The notes under the pieces are model-generated. The model searched no databases. It worked only from the letters and a program-made list of their open reading frames with translations, and was not told where the DNA came from. Made by a program: the position numbers and the translations under genes. Positions 50,331 to 50,828 of a stretch of 50,828 nucleotides of DNA are shown here, piece after piece. Every line of letters begins with the position of its first letter. The stretch's first letter is position 1. Source of the DNA: Hyphochytrium catenoides (taxonomy: Eukaryota; Sar; Hyphochytriomycetes; Hyphochytriales; Hyphochytriaceae); contig FLMG01002566.1 of NCBI GenBank assembly GCA_900088475.1, positions 2,259-53,086 on the forward strand, in the 5' to 3' direction.

Positions 50331-50828
50331 GGAGAAGAGGCGACGTTCCCCGCCTACTCTCCATCGAGAAATCGCGCTAGAGGTATACCGGGTAGGGACC
50401 GAGGAACGGACAAGTGAGAGCTTTGGATACTTGAGGAGGAAAGCGCCCTGTGGCCCGACCCACTCTCCTGGGTCTCTTCTATCAGCAGACAGCGCCACTA
50501 GACGAGAGGGAGCTAGACTCGTCAGCTGCTAGGCCAAAGGGCACCACCTCAGTCTGCAGAGCAGCCAGGATAATTCTGATCAGTGGAGAGTTAGCATGAG
50601 CTGAGGGGAAAGAAGGCTGGATCGTCAGCATTCAAGTGCCGGAGGTCCAACTGAGGATGAGGAATCTGGGCAACAACAAAGCGACGAAGAGAGACCACAG
50701 AGTGGCACGCCAATAGAAGAGGAGAAAGAGAGAGAGTAACAGAGGCAAAGGCAACCGAGGGAAGAGGCAGGAGGAGATGAGGGTCATGCTGTCATGCTCT
50801 TGGGCCATCATCTCTCTCTCTCTCTCTC
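50331..50828. other. Right-end flank of the LRR/C2 gene
   Basis: Upstream (promoter) side of the minus-strand LRR/C2 gene. Purine-rich on the plus strand, ending in a TC microsatellite at the window edge. A minus-strand frame continues upstream of the chosen ATG to 50498, so the start could be earlier. No other gene is seen. Confidence 0.5.

Overview
This window is nuclear DNA from an intron-rich eukaryote, most likely a free-living protist or alga. Nearly every protein gene is split by short GT-AG introns of about 45-400 bp, often with CTAAC/CTAAT close to the 3' splice site. There is a tRNA-Gln(CTG), a decayed Ty1/copia element and many GA/CT microsatellites. The genes are typical of an aerobic eukaryote: mitochondrial complex I, 26S proteasome, P4-ATPase and a plant-type multi-glutaredoxin. 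I cannot name the lineage. There are no bacterial operons, CRISPR arrays or rRNA genes. All splice structures here were built by hand from homology, splice consensus and codon-phase bookkeeping, so individual junctions may be off by a base or two.

Layout. Bases 1-2570 hold no gene I recognise. A frameshifted Ty1/copia pol relic (protease, integrase, RT on the minus strand) fills about 2.57-4.99 kb. At 5.5-5.87 kb there is a long imperfect inverted repeat with a hypothetical gene beside it, followed by tRNA-Gln at 6388-6458. NDUFAF5 (+, 7006-9104) and NDUFB2 (-, 9381-9790) lie tail to tail. A doublecortin-like/CAMK-type protein kinase gene (+) spans 11019-15633 and converges on a diacylglycerol-lipase-like gene (-, 16242-20422). 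The proteasome ATPase gene PSMC4/RPT3 (+, 21299-23395) converges on NDUFAF7 (-, 23568-26536). A FAIM1-like protein with an endocytic-motif tail (-) lies at 27824-29768. After about 3.5 kb of repeat-rich, gene-poor DNA comes an intronless P4-ATPase flippase (+, 33318-37163). A second repeat-rich gap contains 55 N. It is followed by a Trx-Grx-Grx-Grx monothiol glutaredoxin (+, 38560-41533), a 69-residue hypothetical gene (+, 41770-42060), and a very large leucine-rich-repeat/coiled-coil/C2 gene (-, 42265-50330).

Functional themes. Three genes for complex I (two methyltransferase-fold assembly factors and one membrane-arm subunit) sit within about 20 kb. The most interesting proteins are the LRR-coiled-coil-C2 scaffold, the DCX-like kinase with a long activation-loop insert, the FAIM-like/NPF protein, and the flippase that keeps a GFAFS tail motif. 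Further points to check are a possible in-frame retained intron in the glutaredoxin gene and the foldback structure near 5.5 kb.
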